A stretch of 64,000 nucleotides of DNA from Diphasiastrum complanatum. Lineage: Eukaryota > Streptophyta > Lycopodiopsida > Lycopodiales > Lycopodiaceae. The position numbers and the translations under genes are program-made. Below, in pieces: positions 11,222 through 22,579 of the stretch; the first letter of the stretch is position 1, and every line of letters begins with the position of its first letter. The notes under the pieces were generated by a model. That model was not told the DNA's origin and did no database searches. It saw only the letters and a list, made by a program, of their open reading frames with translations. The stretch covers positions 2,706,887 to 2,770,886 of the forward strand of contig CM055093.1 of the NCBI GenBank assembly GCA_029204225.1, given 5' to 3'.

Positions 11222-11233
11222 TGGTATCAGAGC
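11222..11233 (+). other. Primer-binding site
   Basis: TGGTATCAGAGC lies four bases after the LTR end, in the normal position for a plant LTR element primed by initiator tRNA-Met. Confidence 0.8.
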
Positions 11234-11774
11234 ATTAGATCCTTTCCCCATCAGAGTTGGTGGATTTTGTTAAATTTGGTAGAGTTTCTTGTTCTAGCTT
11301 TCTTGATTTTTCAATTTCCAACAAGTTTTGATTCAGTTTTTGACTATTGAACTCTCACTTTATGTGTAGTTTCTTGTTATTAGATCAATAGATCTCTCTT
11401 TTAGATTTCTAGAAGTACTGAGATTTTCTGATTTGGAGCTATAATGACCAAGTTATGGCCATTTTAGTGTTTTCTTTCCAATTTTAGCTAATTGTAGCTT
11501 TTTGCAGTCTGTTTTCTCCATTTTTGGCTGAATTTTTGGCAAAACTTTGTGACTTTATTATTATAGGATTGTAGATCTCACTCTTAGCTTGAATCTGAGC
11601 CAATTTCCAGCCAATTTAGTTGAAATTGAGGGAGTTATGACATTTCTTGTGAAGAGGGTCAAATTTTAACTTTGGTAAGAGATTTGGGAGAGAAGCACTT
11701 CAACTTTTCATGTCTGAAGTTTTGGTTGTTACTTTTTTTTCAGTTTATTCATTTTGAAGTTTTTGCAAAAAAAA
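11234..11774 (+). other. Retroelement leader, non-coding
   Basis: A T-rich leader follows the PBS with no sustained open frame. It ends at an A/T homopolymer near 11768, after which base composition changes sharply. Confidence 0.5.
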
Positions 11775-12482
11775 AACCTAATGACAGCCCTAACGAAACC
11801 TACCCTAATCCTCGCTTAACTAACCCTAATCTCGCTACAAATTACTTCTCCTACTTCAAATTAACGACCCTAACCGCACACTCCCTCTCTCTCAAGATCG
11901 GCGGCATCATTTGCATCAGGTATATCAAAGTCCTTATCCGCCATTGTTGGTTTGCCTTCCTTCAACTCCCAGAAAAGAATATGGAATGAAAATGACACCA
12001 ATGTCGATCGAGCTCAGAAACTGATGCGAACCTTTCCGTGATCCAACTCCGCAATAAAACAAACAGCAAAGAGAATGGCAGAGCGCTCGAGGATATTCAA
12101 CAAAACAAAGCAGGACGAAACCGGTGGTTAGGCAGACGCGAGGTCCAACATTAAAGGAGGCGGCTACGATCACTCACTGCTACGATCAATGTGGAGAGCA
12201 GTTTAACAACCGCGTACTCTGTAAAGTCAAGTTTATTACAGATGATTATTGGTTGCCTTGGATACCAGCGCCGTGTAATACCTTGAAAGCGATCAGAGAA
12301 GTGAGATAGAGATGGATTTCTTAAACATTGTGTTAAGCTGGGGCATCGGTATCAGACAAGATCTGAATAAGATGAATATCTGACAAGGTATATCTCAGCC
12401 CAACAACTCCCCAAGAATTAACACAAGTCTCGAACATCACTGCATGCAGGGCCAGAAGTAGACCCCTCTTTCCCCACCTCAC

Positions 12483-12555
12483 CTCGGCCGTATCCTCATC
12501 CACGGTTTCATCAGGAACTCCACGAATTCTGTCAAAAATCACCGCCTGCTCTCCG
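12483..12555 (-). pseudogene. Prohibitin-like exon fragment
   Basis: The minus strand reads G-E-Q-A-V-I-F-D-R-I-R-G-V-P-D-E-T-V. Plant and animal prohibitins have G-E-R-A-V-x-F-D-R-x-R-G-V-x-D-E-T-V at the start of the SPFH/band-7 domain, about residues 35-60. A consensus acceptor (TATATAG) precedes it in a phase that would complete a Gly codon, as expected for the conserved G-G-E. The sequence GAG|GTGAGG supplies a possible donor. The following residues do not continue as prohibitin, consistent with an intron. Prohibitins form ring complexes in the inner mitochondrial membrane. No other prohibitin exon is visible in the expected positions, so this is a fragment, probably captured. The match is short and was recognised by eye. 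Confidence 0.6.
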
Positions 12556-13000
12556 CTATATATATTATGATGCTAACTTCATCCCTCACAATAATATCTC
12601 CAGTGAGTGAGGATTGCAATATAATCCAAATATCAGCGCTAACGGCTCTGGGTTCTTCTAGGATATGATCAGAAGCTCCTTCCATAGTAGTGGTGGCTTC
12701 AACAGTTCTGACAAGCAATGCCCACCATTCTTGAATTTACACCGGGAATCTGTTGAAAGAAAAAAAACCACTTCCAAACAAACTATCACGAAGAGCAAGC
12801 ATTCAAGAATTCAACCGGCGCATTTCCTCGCAGATGTTCGTCACAGTACCCGTGCAACAGGCGCGGTTGATTAACAAATCTTGGGTTTAATTAATCTCGC
12901 GGTTGATCCCCGGCATCCTTCCGAACATCCTCTGATTTGTGAACTCCTATTTCGGAAGCAACTGTCTCACACAAGTTTCTCTTCTCTGCTTCATTCCCGT

Positions 13001-13121
13001 CGGTTGATATTTTCTCTCTCTACCCGCCCCTCTCTCTCCATCGGTCGAGATTTTCTCTCTCTACCCTGCCCCTCTGTCCATCAGTTGAGATTCTCTCTCT
13101 CTAACCTTCCCTCTCCCTCTG
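13001..13121 (+). repeat. Three tandem 40-bp CT-rich repeats
   Basis: Units at 13001-13041, 13042-13081 and 13082-13121 share C-GGT(T/C)GA(T/G)ATT followed by TCTCTCTCTA and a C-rich tail. The units are diverged. They resemble a plant promoter or 5' leader pyrimidine tract. Confidence 0.8.
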
Positions 13122-13400
13122 CCCGGTCTGCCAGAATCTTCTTTTTATGTGCCCGATAAAAAAATTTCCGTTTATTCCTATTGCTCTAACGGTTTCATAT
13201 TTTTCTTTCGAGCACCCCAACGGATCACCCAAGTAACCAAGAAAAAAAAATTTGCTATCATTTTTAAGATTTCTACGATTTTATTTCTTTCACGGTCCAA
13301 TGTTTCAAAGAAACCAAAAAAAATTGTGTTATGGCCTTTTTCTTAAGTTTGCCTAATTACGTTTGTTCCTCGATTTTTGTATGTCAATAACTCTTTCGTT

Positions 13401-14239
13401 TGCAGTCGGATTTTAGTACAGTCAAAAGCAAAAGCAATCAGATCATCGTGCTTGACACTATTCAGCTATCTGTACCGTCAAAAGCATCATTTGATATTTT
13501 TTATAACTTTGTCCCATTTTGCCTTAGTTGTTAAATTTTATAATCCATTTCTTTGAACGTCCATATCTTTTCCATTTGATCTCAAATTTCGATGCAATAA
13601 AAATCAAAAGTGGTCATTACGTCGAACTTGACATGATAGCATTGGTATAAAGCTGAAACTGATCCATGAAACAAAGTTGACATTTTGCCAATAGCTATTT
13701 TGTTACATTCTTCGAGGACTCAGAATTTTGGGACAGTGGAGAAGAACAAATTTGTTACTAGCAAATTTGTGATTTTACGAGTGAAATTTACAATTGTCCC
13801 AAATTCTTCTCCCTTCATTCAGATTTGTGGACCCATAACCCACAGACTATTGGTCACTACACTGATAATGAATATATGTCCGACTATGAAGATCAATGGG
13901 ATGGAAATGATTATGAGTATGGGTATGACGATGATGGTGATGATTGTCAACAAGATGAGGAGGAATGTGATGATGGTGACGATTGTCAACAGCATGATCT
14001 ACAATGTGATGATGGTAGCGATTGTCAGCAAGATGATCATCAACAATGTGATGATACGAACGAGCATGAACAATATTCCGATGCGGATCATGATTGTCAA
14101 CCAGATGATCAAGAATATCAGCCTGGTGATGTAGACGAATATAATAATGGCCAATATGAAACCGAATATCAACATGGCACTCAACAAAGGACTCCATGGT
14201 CTTCATTTTTGAGGAAAAAAATGCTTAAAGTAGGGGTAG
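13401..14239 (+). pseudogene. Ty3/gypsy leader and truncated gag N-terminus
   Basis: Leader sequence from about 13415 matches the inverted copy at 7306-7990. A frame from 13825 encodes an Asp/Gln/Cys-rich N-terminal region with tandem 13-14-residue units of the form C-D-D-G-D-D-C-Q-Q plus four or five variable residues (about 13935-14060). The frame closes at 14262 after reading through a short tail into the LTR. The capsid domain and all of pol are absent; gag is joined directly to the 3' end of an element with polypurine tract AAGTAGGGGTAG (14228-14239). The initiation codon of the true gag is uncertain. It cannot encode a working gag. Confidence 0.7.
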
Positions 14240-14800
14240 TGTCATGTGCTGCATGTAATTAACCCATGAGCTTACTAATGAATTGCCAAATATAGCCATG
14301 GAGCTAAATTAGATTAGAACTAGTCAATAGGACAGTTAATAAAGTGGTTCAAACAACCTCGCTATAATTGAGAATAGTGGAATTGTAATAATGGTTGTAA
14401 AACCCAATTCAGCTAAATAAGGCCCCAAAATTATAGTAGAGGTGCAAATGACCACTATAATTAGCTGAGGTCGTGCTAAATTTGGAGGCTATTGTTCATT
14501 TTGTAATTTTGAGTTTTAAGAGATCTTGGAGATTCTCTTTGAGAGCTTTCTTGATGAAGAAAGTGGTTCATGTGCCTAAAATCACATGAGAGCTATGATC
14601 ATGCTCTAGAATCAGGCCCTATCTTGTGAATGATCAATAATCATGAATAAAGATACCTTACTTTGCCTAATTTGGTGAAGTTTTGTTACATTTAGTTATC
14701 TTCTTGATTTTTGACTAGTTTCTTGATTTCTTGCATTTCCATTGTAATTTGATGTTTAATGAATGGATTAGATTTTGAATGCTAAGATTGGCACATGACA
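14240..14800 (+). repeat. 3' LTR, 561 bp, intact ends
   Basis: It begins TGTCATGTGC and ends GCACATGACA, a perfect 10-bp terminal inverted repeat. A polypurine tract immediately precedes it. The right 250 bp match the deleted LTR at 10966-11217. The flanking pentamers (TTGAA before 10966, AACGA after 14800) do not match, so the two LTRs do not delimit a simple insertion. Confidence 0.85.
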
Positions 14801-16729
14801 AACGAACAAGCACTGAAATATTGTGTTGCTAGATTCATACATAATTGCTACTTTTTTTAAGGATATGATAGGCCGCTGGCCAGCACATTCTGATGGACCA
14901 ATATTCGCGCTTTCTACTATGGATTCGTGAGGAGTGGAGCATAGTAGTAAAGTGTTGTTGGTTTCCTTCAAAAGTGCGACGGACTTGCTCCATTTACTAT
15001 ATCTTTTGAAGTAAATCGTTGTAGCTTACATTCGGAAATGCGATGGACCTGCTCCACGTATTTTTGTGGGTATGTTTTCATAAATGATTGCTACCAGAAG
15101 TGTGATGGACTTCCATCGTTGTCCATGGATTTTCATAATGATAAAAGCATTGATAATGCTTATGCTTGTCTCTGTGGCCTGGTGCAAGGTAACAGCTGGT
15201 GTTAGGGGAAGTTCCTGACGGGGGATTGGTCTCGCCAGAAAGCCCTAAAAGGTTAAGGGCCCAGACTGCCCTTACATGAGTGATTGAGAGATATCGCTTC
15301 CAACCCTGAGGGTCGTCTCAATCACCCCGTACTCCTCCTGCCAATAGGGGTTTTCCAAGCCCCTAGAGGTATGGCCGGAGGAGTTGTAAGCATCATCATA
15401 CTTGTCTTGTCCTACATGTCTTGTGATGTGTGAGATAATTCTTCATTTGGCACTATAATATAGTACTTGACAAAGGGGAGTGGGGGTGCCAGTTATACAG
15501 CCGCCTTGTTTCATAAGCGGTCCAACCGTTAGGCCTAGGTATTTCGCTAGGCAGTTCCAACGGTGGATGTGACTAAATTGACCCCTAACCAAGGTGGTGT
15601 ATTTCAACCACGCATGGTAAACGGCCTGCTCTTGTGTTTCAAAGAGGTCGAGCTTACGACTTAATCATACAAAAGAACCGATTTTTTGCCAAATATAACA
15701 TCAAGTGTAACTTTTGTAAAGTAAACATCATATACTTAGAACTTTCGATCTTTGCTAATCATGGGTCTAATGTGAGAAAGTGTGATTAGCATGCTAGGTA
15801 AACTTACTCACTATTAGGTCAAACTATGCCAATGCGACAATACCCATGAAAAAACCCCGAAATCATAAGGTACGATATCCAAGTTTAAATCAACACTATG
15901 CTAATTTTAGCAATGCCCATGTAGTTCAAAGAAAGAAATCGCATTTCATAACATCCAACTCAGAGACTAACAAATGAATTGACTAGCTTGACAAGATATT
16001 ACTGAGACCCTTGTTTCACCCAAAACTTTCTCTCTCAGCTTTACGTTCTAGCATACCCTAACGTTTTTAGCCATTCTCTTCAACGAGGGGGTTGGTAGCC
16101 GGATCTCGATCTCTCCTCCAAATCTGATCCATGTGTAATGCAAATTTTCCAAGCACTTGATGAGGTGCGAGTGATCGCTTCTGGTCAGCTAAAACAAATG
16201 AATGCTCATTTCCTGATAGGTGCTGGTATATCGTTGTCGCTTATTGGCATGGGGACAGCTTTGGCCCCGTGCCAATCGTAAATTAACACGTGGAGTCCGG
16301 GCAGGGGACAGGAATTCGTGCACTGAGACCCCACTGTTGCCGCAAAATTAATGGCGCCAAGCGAGCACCCGGTACCAAGGAGTCGGGATCCACTGTCCCA
16401 GCGCCAGCCTTCCACGCAAGCTGGGTGCTTGGATAGATTACAAGGAGCCCTTATGGCCGAGGAGAGTAGGCAAGCTAATGTGTTGTCTAGATTTGGACAA
16501 CTCTCTCTCTCAAGGATGAAGGAGATGCACAAGCTCTTTTCACACATGGAAAGAGCAAAGGCAAAGCAATATGACCATTCAAGAAGAAGGTCGAGCTGCT
16601 AAAAGATGAAAATGATGATCAATGATCACCTTCGTCATCTACCAAAAGCAAGAAGGACGAATCCAAGAGATGGCTTCTATGAGGAGGAGGCACTCATGGC
16701 ATCCATGTGTACACACATCATCAAGTTTC
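14801..16729. other. No recognisable gene
   Basis: Three imperfect copies of a short GTGCGACGGACTTGCTCCA-like sequence lie at about 14975, 15040 and 15098. The 15180-15660 part is GC-richer and reminiscent of the non-coding regions of the large-LTR element at 41070-45835, but I could not align it by eye. Short frames at 16206-16602 on both strands are unrecognised. Confidence 0.3.
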
Positions 16730-16732
16730 ATG

Positions 16733-16789
16733 GAGGAAGATTCTTGGTGGATTGGTAGTGGAGCAAGCTTTCACATCACAGGAAACTGA
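16733..16789 (+). pseudogene. copia protease active-site scrap
   Basis: The frame reads W-W-I-G-S-G-A-S-F-H-I-T-G-N and then stops. Copia proteases have W-x-x-D-S-G-A-S-x-H at this point, so the catalytic Asp is replaced by Gly. No integrase or RT follows. The gag-like basic sequence before it (16440-16720) is too broken to call. Confidence 0.65.
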
Positions 16790-16799
16790 CGTATTTTTC

Positions 16800-17814
16800 T
16801 TCATTTTCATTGTATTAAATTCCTAAAAAATTATATGCAAAATAGCTAGATTTGATGTCTCAATCTAAGTGCAATCTTTGATGCTTGATTCATGATAGTA
16901 GATTTAAATGAGGTTCATAATCTTTTATTTTAACAGTACTGCTCTTTCCAAAATTTCACTATTTTTCTCCTGGTTTAATCAACCCATCTTACAAATTAAG
17001 GTTGTCAAATTTGAATTGTGAAATGAAATGCATCCTCTGTCATTATATGTACTCTTGATCTAGAATCTACTTGAACATTTGATTAGCAAAAAATCCTTAA
17101 TAGATGTAATGCATGACGTCAACAGACTATATGAACATCACCTATAAGACTATTGACTCCTTTACACTTGATTTAGACTCTCTTAAAAATCAATTGAAAT
17201 CGAAAAAAACACTTGAAATTGTTAAAGGTGAAACATGGGAGAATATTTTCAAGGTGTGGTGAGATGTGTCAACATCCACATAGACTCGATAAGCATGAAT
17301 TAGAACAAATGATTATGAATTGAGCTAATATTAAAAATAATGATTGTCCCATTGTAATGATAAGATTTATAAAGGATGAACAGGATGAATACTTTTCCTA
17401 CCCTTACACCTAAGGAAAAGGAGTCATGTTTGCTAGTTTTTATTTTGGTGCAAATTACTTTATTCACCTTACTGTTGTTGGTTTTGGTGAGTTTTCTTTT
17501 ATTTATCTACCTTCTTAATGAAAGTTAAGCATCAATGAGTAGTAAATTCATGATTATTTCATGGCAATTCAACTCTTCATACCTGTTGGTAGTGACAACC
17601 ATATTGAGGGGATTAGAAGATTGTTCACACAAAATTTTTCATTGTTAACATTAAGAGTGTTGTACGAAGTCTAATCAAAAGAACTCAAGACAGTTCGTTC
17701 ATTGTGATCATAGTGATCGAAACAAGCAAATAAATCATGAGATCATTGACAAAATTTCCAGAATTCACACGTGTGGGGAATGTCCACAAGAGTGACTGAT
17801 CTTAATTAAGCTTT
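16800..17814. other. No recognisable gene
   Basis: AT-rich sequence with no motif or repeat that I could support. Confidence 0.3.
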
Positions 17815-18526
17815 GTGATTGGCACTATAACCTGATTCTAGAATGATTAACAAAATCTAGTTCAGAAGAAATGGCTAATCCACAATCTAGCATGCTAATC
17901 AACAGAATATAATGGCAATGATCAATGAATGAATAAAAAATACAAGATTTCAATGTATGAGCATTAGCCTCAACACGAGTTAGAGAGAGAGCTAGAGAGA
18001 TAACAAGCAATATTTGTCTAGATACAAAATGACATGAGAGTGGTTCTTCATCATTGATTGTGTGGAGAGCTACACATATTTATGGAGATTGAGGTAGCTC
18101 GAGGTAGAACCATATCTATCCATTCCAAAATGACATCTAAAGTGACATCTAGAGTCTATGTGACATTTGTCACTTGTCATGCATGAAATTCTACCAACTT
18201 TCTACAAGTGTACTAGTTCTAACTAGAAATGTCCAAAACATCATGCATGTGTCCATTAAACTTTGTGCATGCCTTGCATGTCACTATGAATCACTTACAA
18301 TTAATGCATGTGAGTTGCCACGAGTTTCTACAAGCATAATCATGCTAATTCTATGTCTACAAACTATATGCAAGTTGCATTTATCAAACTAGATAATACA
18401 TAACCATGTAGCTCGAGTTCTATGTAGGCCAAACTTGGCATTTTGCATTAATGAGCTACATACTTGCATGGTACAACATTTGTAACAAGCCAAGAAATCA
18501 GTATGGATTGTTTTTCAATTTTAACA
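17815..18526 (-). repeat. 3' LTR of minus-strand copia A
   Basis: On the minus strand it begins TGTTAAAATTG directly after a polypurine tract TTTAGGAGGAG (complement of about 18529-18540), which in turn follows the RNase H end. A TATA-like CATAAATATG (complement of about 18069-18078) and a CTCTCTAG-rich stretch downstream fit an LTR. The far end is set at a TG on the plus strand (TGTGATTGG, 17815); that end is less certain. Confidence 0.55.
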
Positions 18527-18539
18527 CTCCTCCTAAAAA

Positions 18540-18988
18540 TGATCTATATTGATTTGAACATGGATCTTGGTATAACTCCAAGGTTGGCTCTATGCTTGTT
18601 GAAGGAACTTTTGCTCAAAGGTTTGGTGAGCATATCTGCAATGCAAGATGATGTGTCGATGTGCTCCAATTTGATTTCACCTCCAATGATCTTCTCTCTC
18701 ACGAAGTGATGTGCAACTTTGATATGCTTGCTCCTTGCATGGAATATTGGGTTGTTGGCAAGGGCATGAGCTGAAATGTTGTCACACATGATCATAGGTA
18801 TATTTTCTTCCATAATTATCTTTAGCTTGAATTCCAAGATCTCGAGGCTTGCTTCAAGCCATAGATGCTTCTTTGGAGATGGCATACTTTGTTCTCCATT
18901 CCATGACCTCTTGATCCAAAGCACTTCCTTTGTTGTTGTAGTGAGCGCCTTGTACTCAGCTTCACATGATGAGAGTGATACAATATCT
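18540..18988 (-). pseudogene. copia A RNase H C-terminal part
   Basis: This is the 3' part of the copia A pol, separated from its 5' part (23410-25295) by an inserted element. It starts with V-S-L-S-S-C-E-A-E-Y-K-A-L and continues to C-D-N-I-S-A-H-A-L-A, H-A-R-S-K-H-I, then A-D-M-L-T-K-P. These are the standard copia RNase H landmarks. It holds an in-frame block of about 25 residues (W-N-G-E-Q-S-M-P-S-P-K-K-H) not usual at that position. Apart from the insertion this half is open. Confidence 0.9.
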
Positions 18989-19639
18989 TGTGAAAGATTC
19001 AACTAGTTTCATCACATTTTGCAATATTTCCATATTTGGCATATTGAGGCCAAAACTTGTTTTAGACTTAGAGGTTGACTTTTCAAAGTTCATTAGTCTA
19101 AATTTCATTTGAATAAACACTTTTTTGAAAGTGTGGGAGAGATAGAATGCGAGTTTGAGTAGATTCAATTTGAATAAGTTGGGTACATTGAATCTAGACC
19201 CAAAATTGGTAGGGTTAGCATTTTGGTGGGAAAGCCAAGTGGCCAAATACGGTTTGGACCTGCTATAAAAGGATGTAACTCATGGAGAGAGTCATCTTCT
19301 CTCTTCTCTATCTCATTTCATGCTTATACATGGTTCTCTTGGGTTCTACTATCCATTGGTGCATTATCTTGGTGATTGCTTGCAATTCTATGTGTAGAAT
19401 GATCTATATTTGCTATTTTTGGATCCACACGTGTGAAATACAGTAGCTTGCTGGTCTTGTACGGACAACAACAGTACATAATTATTTCATTCAAGTTTGA
19501 TCAAGTTCTATTAGTGTTTGCATCTCAAATTGTGTGTAGATGCTGATTTTTCTACATTGGTGAAATTGATAGTGTATTTCTCTTTCTAACCAAAGATCAT
19601 TCAAGTAGATTGGATCTTAAGGATATGAAATCTTTCACA
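18989..19639 (+). repeat. 5' LTR of copia element 2
   Basis: It runs from TGTGAAAGAT to ATCTTTCACA. A TATA-like CTATAAAAGG lies at about 19263-19272, followed by a pyrimidine-rich region near the expected transcript start. The last 126 bp match 23284-23409 with one difference. Confidence 0.95.
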
Positions 19640-19651
19640 TGGTATCAGAGC
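19640..19651 (+). other. Primer-binding site of copia element 2
   Basis: TGGTATCAGAGC abuts the LTR end and is complementary to the initiator tRNA-Met 3' end. Confidence 0.95.
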
Positions 19652-20239
19652 TTGTGTTTCAGGTTATGAAGGAGGAAATCAGATCTATCAATGATTTGGT
19701 GAAGATATCAAGTCTAGAGCATGCTAGAGAGGATTCTACACCAAAATCGGATTTTTTGCTTTTGTAGATTGGATCTTTTGTAGACCAAAACACTAAATAG
19801 GTCAATATACTTGTTCAATTCTAATTTTTGAATTCACATACTGGATTTGGCCGATTTTTGGATCATTGGTTCAGCCTAAGTGGTGGCTTATAGATTGCAT
19901 ATCAAATTTTCAGCATTTGCATGTAGATTTGGAATAGTCAATTTTTTGTGATTTTGTCAAAACCCTAATTTTGATTGGATCTCTAGATAGTAAGGTTGCT
20001 GGACTTCATTTGAGTGTGTTTCAATCTTAGGAAGTGGCAAAAGTCATTAGATTGAGGATAGATCATAGGTTGATCAAAATTCCATGATTCTATGTGTTGA
20101 TTTGCTTGGATAAGTGCTAGAAGAGAATTTGTGAGATAGTTTCAAATCTTGGTGATTTCTTTTGAAAGCATTTGTTGTTGTTCAAAGGAGTGCTTTGTGC
20201 ATTGAAACAGGTTGAAAGAGAATATCAGGTCATTGCTAC

Positions 20240-22579
20240 ATGGCAACCTCAATTGGAGTCATGTTGGAAGCCAATGATAGGCTTACCTCAAGTAACTATT
20301 CATTATGGAAAGTGAGGATGGAGTCACTTCTTGAGATGAATGATGTTTTGAAAATTGTTGTAGGTTTGGAGGAGAGACCAGCAACACAACAAGATCAATT
20401 GAGGTATGACAAGAGGTCCAAGAAGGCTCTACACATGATAAAGATGAATGTTACCAATGAACTTCTCAAGGAAGTTGGTAAGTGCACATCATCTTTGGAA
20501 GCTTGGAATTCATTGAAGAAGCTTTATGAATCCAAGTCTACTTCTAGAGTGTTGACTCTAAGAATGCAAATCTTTTCTTGTTTGCAAAAGAATGAAGAAA
20601 GTCCAAGTACTTTTGTTTTGAGAATGAAAGCATTGAATGATGAGTTAGCTTGCATAGATGAAAGCATTAAGGAAGGGGAGCTTATTCAAGTGATTCTTAA
20701 TGGCTTGTTGGATGCTCATGCTAACATTGTTCAAAGTATTGCTATTCAAAAGACTTTGCCAAGTTTGATGGATCTTCAAGAGATCTTGATCAATGAGGAA
20801 TATAGGCTTCAAGCAAGAGGTGGATCTACATCGACATTTCAAAAGAATGCTATGTTCACAAAGGACAAATTCAAGGGCAAAACCAAAAGCAAGTGGTCTA
20901 AAGGGCAAGATCAAGTGGATGCTTCTTCAAGTGGCAAAAAGAAGGATAGATAAAAGCTCAAGTGCTTCTATTGTGGCATCAAAGGACACTTTGCAAGTGA
21001 GTGCTACAAGAAGAAGAGAGATCAAGGAGACAAGCAAGGTAATCTTACTCTTGATGAGGATGGTTTGGATGTGCAAGATTCAAATGATGATGCTTTTGTG
21101 ATGTCTTCATGTATGCTTTCTAATGATGGAGATCTAGATCCTTGGTGGATTGATAGTGGAGCAAGTTCACACATGACCTTTCACAAAGAGTACTTCACTT
21201 CTTTGTTGGCATATGGAGATGACAAGAGGGTGATCTACACGGCCAATGATGGTGAGTGTGCAATCAAAGGGATTGGCACAATTCCTATTTCTCTCTCTAC
21301 AAATAGGAATGTTCATTTGGAGGATGTCTTGTTTATTCCATCTATTACCAAGAATTTGCTTAGTGTGAGTCAAATGCTAAGTAAGGGCCTCAAGGTGGAG
21401 TTTGATGGAGATGCTTGTTTGATCAAAAGGAAGGATGTCTTGATTGGAAAAGGTAAAAGACAAGGGAAGTTGTTCAAACTTGATGCTTGTGTTATTGCTA
21501 ACCAAGTTGGATGTGTTGCAAGGGAGCAAATTTCTATTCAAGAGGTTTGGCACAAGAGGATGGGACACCTCAACTTCAAGTCATTGGAGGTAATGGCAAG
21601 GAAGAAGGTTGTGATTGGTCTTCCAAGTTCCTTACGTAATGACAAGCATGTTTGTGAGTCTTGTGCTTTGTCTAAGTCACATAGACTACCTTATACTAGA
21701 TCTATTTCTAGATCTACAAAGCCTTTTCAACTTGTACATTCGGATATTCATGGATTTACTACAATTAGCAATAGTGCAGCTAAGATGTATGTAACATTCA
21801 TTGATGATTTTAGTAGATTTTGTTGGATCTATCTACTAAAGAGCAAGGATGAAGTGTATGATGTCTTTGTCAAGTTCAATAATGCAAGGGAGAACCAATT
21901 CTCCACAAAGATCAAGTGCTTGAGAGGTGACAATGGTGGTGAGTACATATCTAACAAGTTCAAGGCCTTTTGTGATGAGCATGGGATCAAGAGGGAGTAT
22001 ACAACATCAAGGACCCCACAACAAAATGGAGTGGCTGAAAGGAAGAATAGAACTTTATGTGAAAGTGCTAAAGCTATGAGGTTAGGTGCTAATCTTGACA
22101 AACCATTTTGGGATCAAGCTTTGTTGTGTGCCAATTTCTTGTGCAATAGGTGGCCGAGTGCTATTTTGGATGGAAGGACACCTTTTGAGATGCTATTCAA
22201 GAGGAGGCCAAGTGTCAACTTTCTAAGAACCTTTGGATGCACATGCTATGTCAACATTACTCTTGATGATAGGACCAAGGAGGATCCATCTTCAAGAAGA
22301 GATATTTTTGTTGGATATAGTGAGGTGAGTAAAGCCTACAAGGTTTACATTCCTTCTACTAACAAAGTGATTGTTGGTAGAGATGTCGTTTTTGATGAGG
22401 AAAACATTCCAAAGGTGTCTTCAAGCATGATTGATGGTAAAGTAGATGGATCTAACATTCTTGATGTTGATGAAAAGGATCCTACTTTGGATGGTGGTGA
22501 TGATGGACCTTCATCAAGTCAAAAGCCAAGGAGAACATCAAGAGAAAGACAAGTACCTTCAAGGCTCACATATGATTAA
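20240..22579 (+). pseudogene. copia element 2 gag-protease-integrase, two stops from intact
   Basis: One continuous frame starts at ATG 20240. Gag (UBN2 type) occupies about 237 codons up to a single in-frame TAA at 20951-20953. It continues in the same frame with the zinc knuckle C-F-Y-C-G-I-K-G-H-F-A-S-E-C, the protease W-W-I-D-S-G-A-S-S-H-M, a pre-integrase domain (H-K-R-M-G-H-L-N plus C-E-S-C-A-L-S-K), and an integrase core with catalytic D in H-S-D-I-H-G, D in R-G-D-N-G-G-E-Y, and E in N-G-V-A-E-R-K-N-R. After V-V-F-D-E-E it ends at TAA 22577-22579, beyond which the same frame continues as the RT N-terminus. The sister gag has Ser at the first stop site, so it is probably a mutation; readthrough cannot be excluded. 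RT is missing. Confidence 0.9.

Larger units (their letters stand above)
11775..13400. other. Gene-like segment inside a retroelement
   Basis: Composition is clearly richer in G and C than either flank. The left edge (11780-11880) has four CCCTAA-type motifs (for example AACCCTAA) as in plant 5' leaders. On the minus strand a short open frame starts near 11945 (M-A-D-K-D-F-D-I-P-D). A prohibitin-like exon lies at 12483-12555, and a polypyrimidine tract plus acceptor (TTTCTTTCAACAG, minus strand, about 12745-12760) lies upstream of it. The right edge has CT-rich tandem repeats. Retroelement leader lies on both sides, so I infer captured host sequence. The remainder is unrecognised. Confidence 0.5.

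Noticed and set aside
13685..14134. A 149-codon Met/Ile-rich frame as a membrane protein gene
   Set aside because: It is the shadow of the Asp-rich gag frame at 13825-14262; GAT-rich DNA read one base off gives M, I and V runs.
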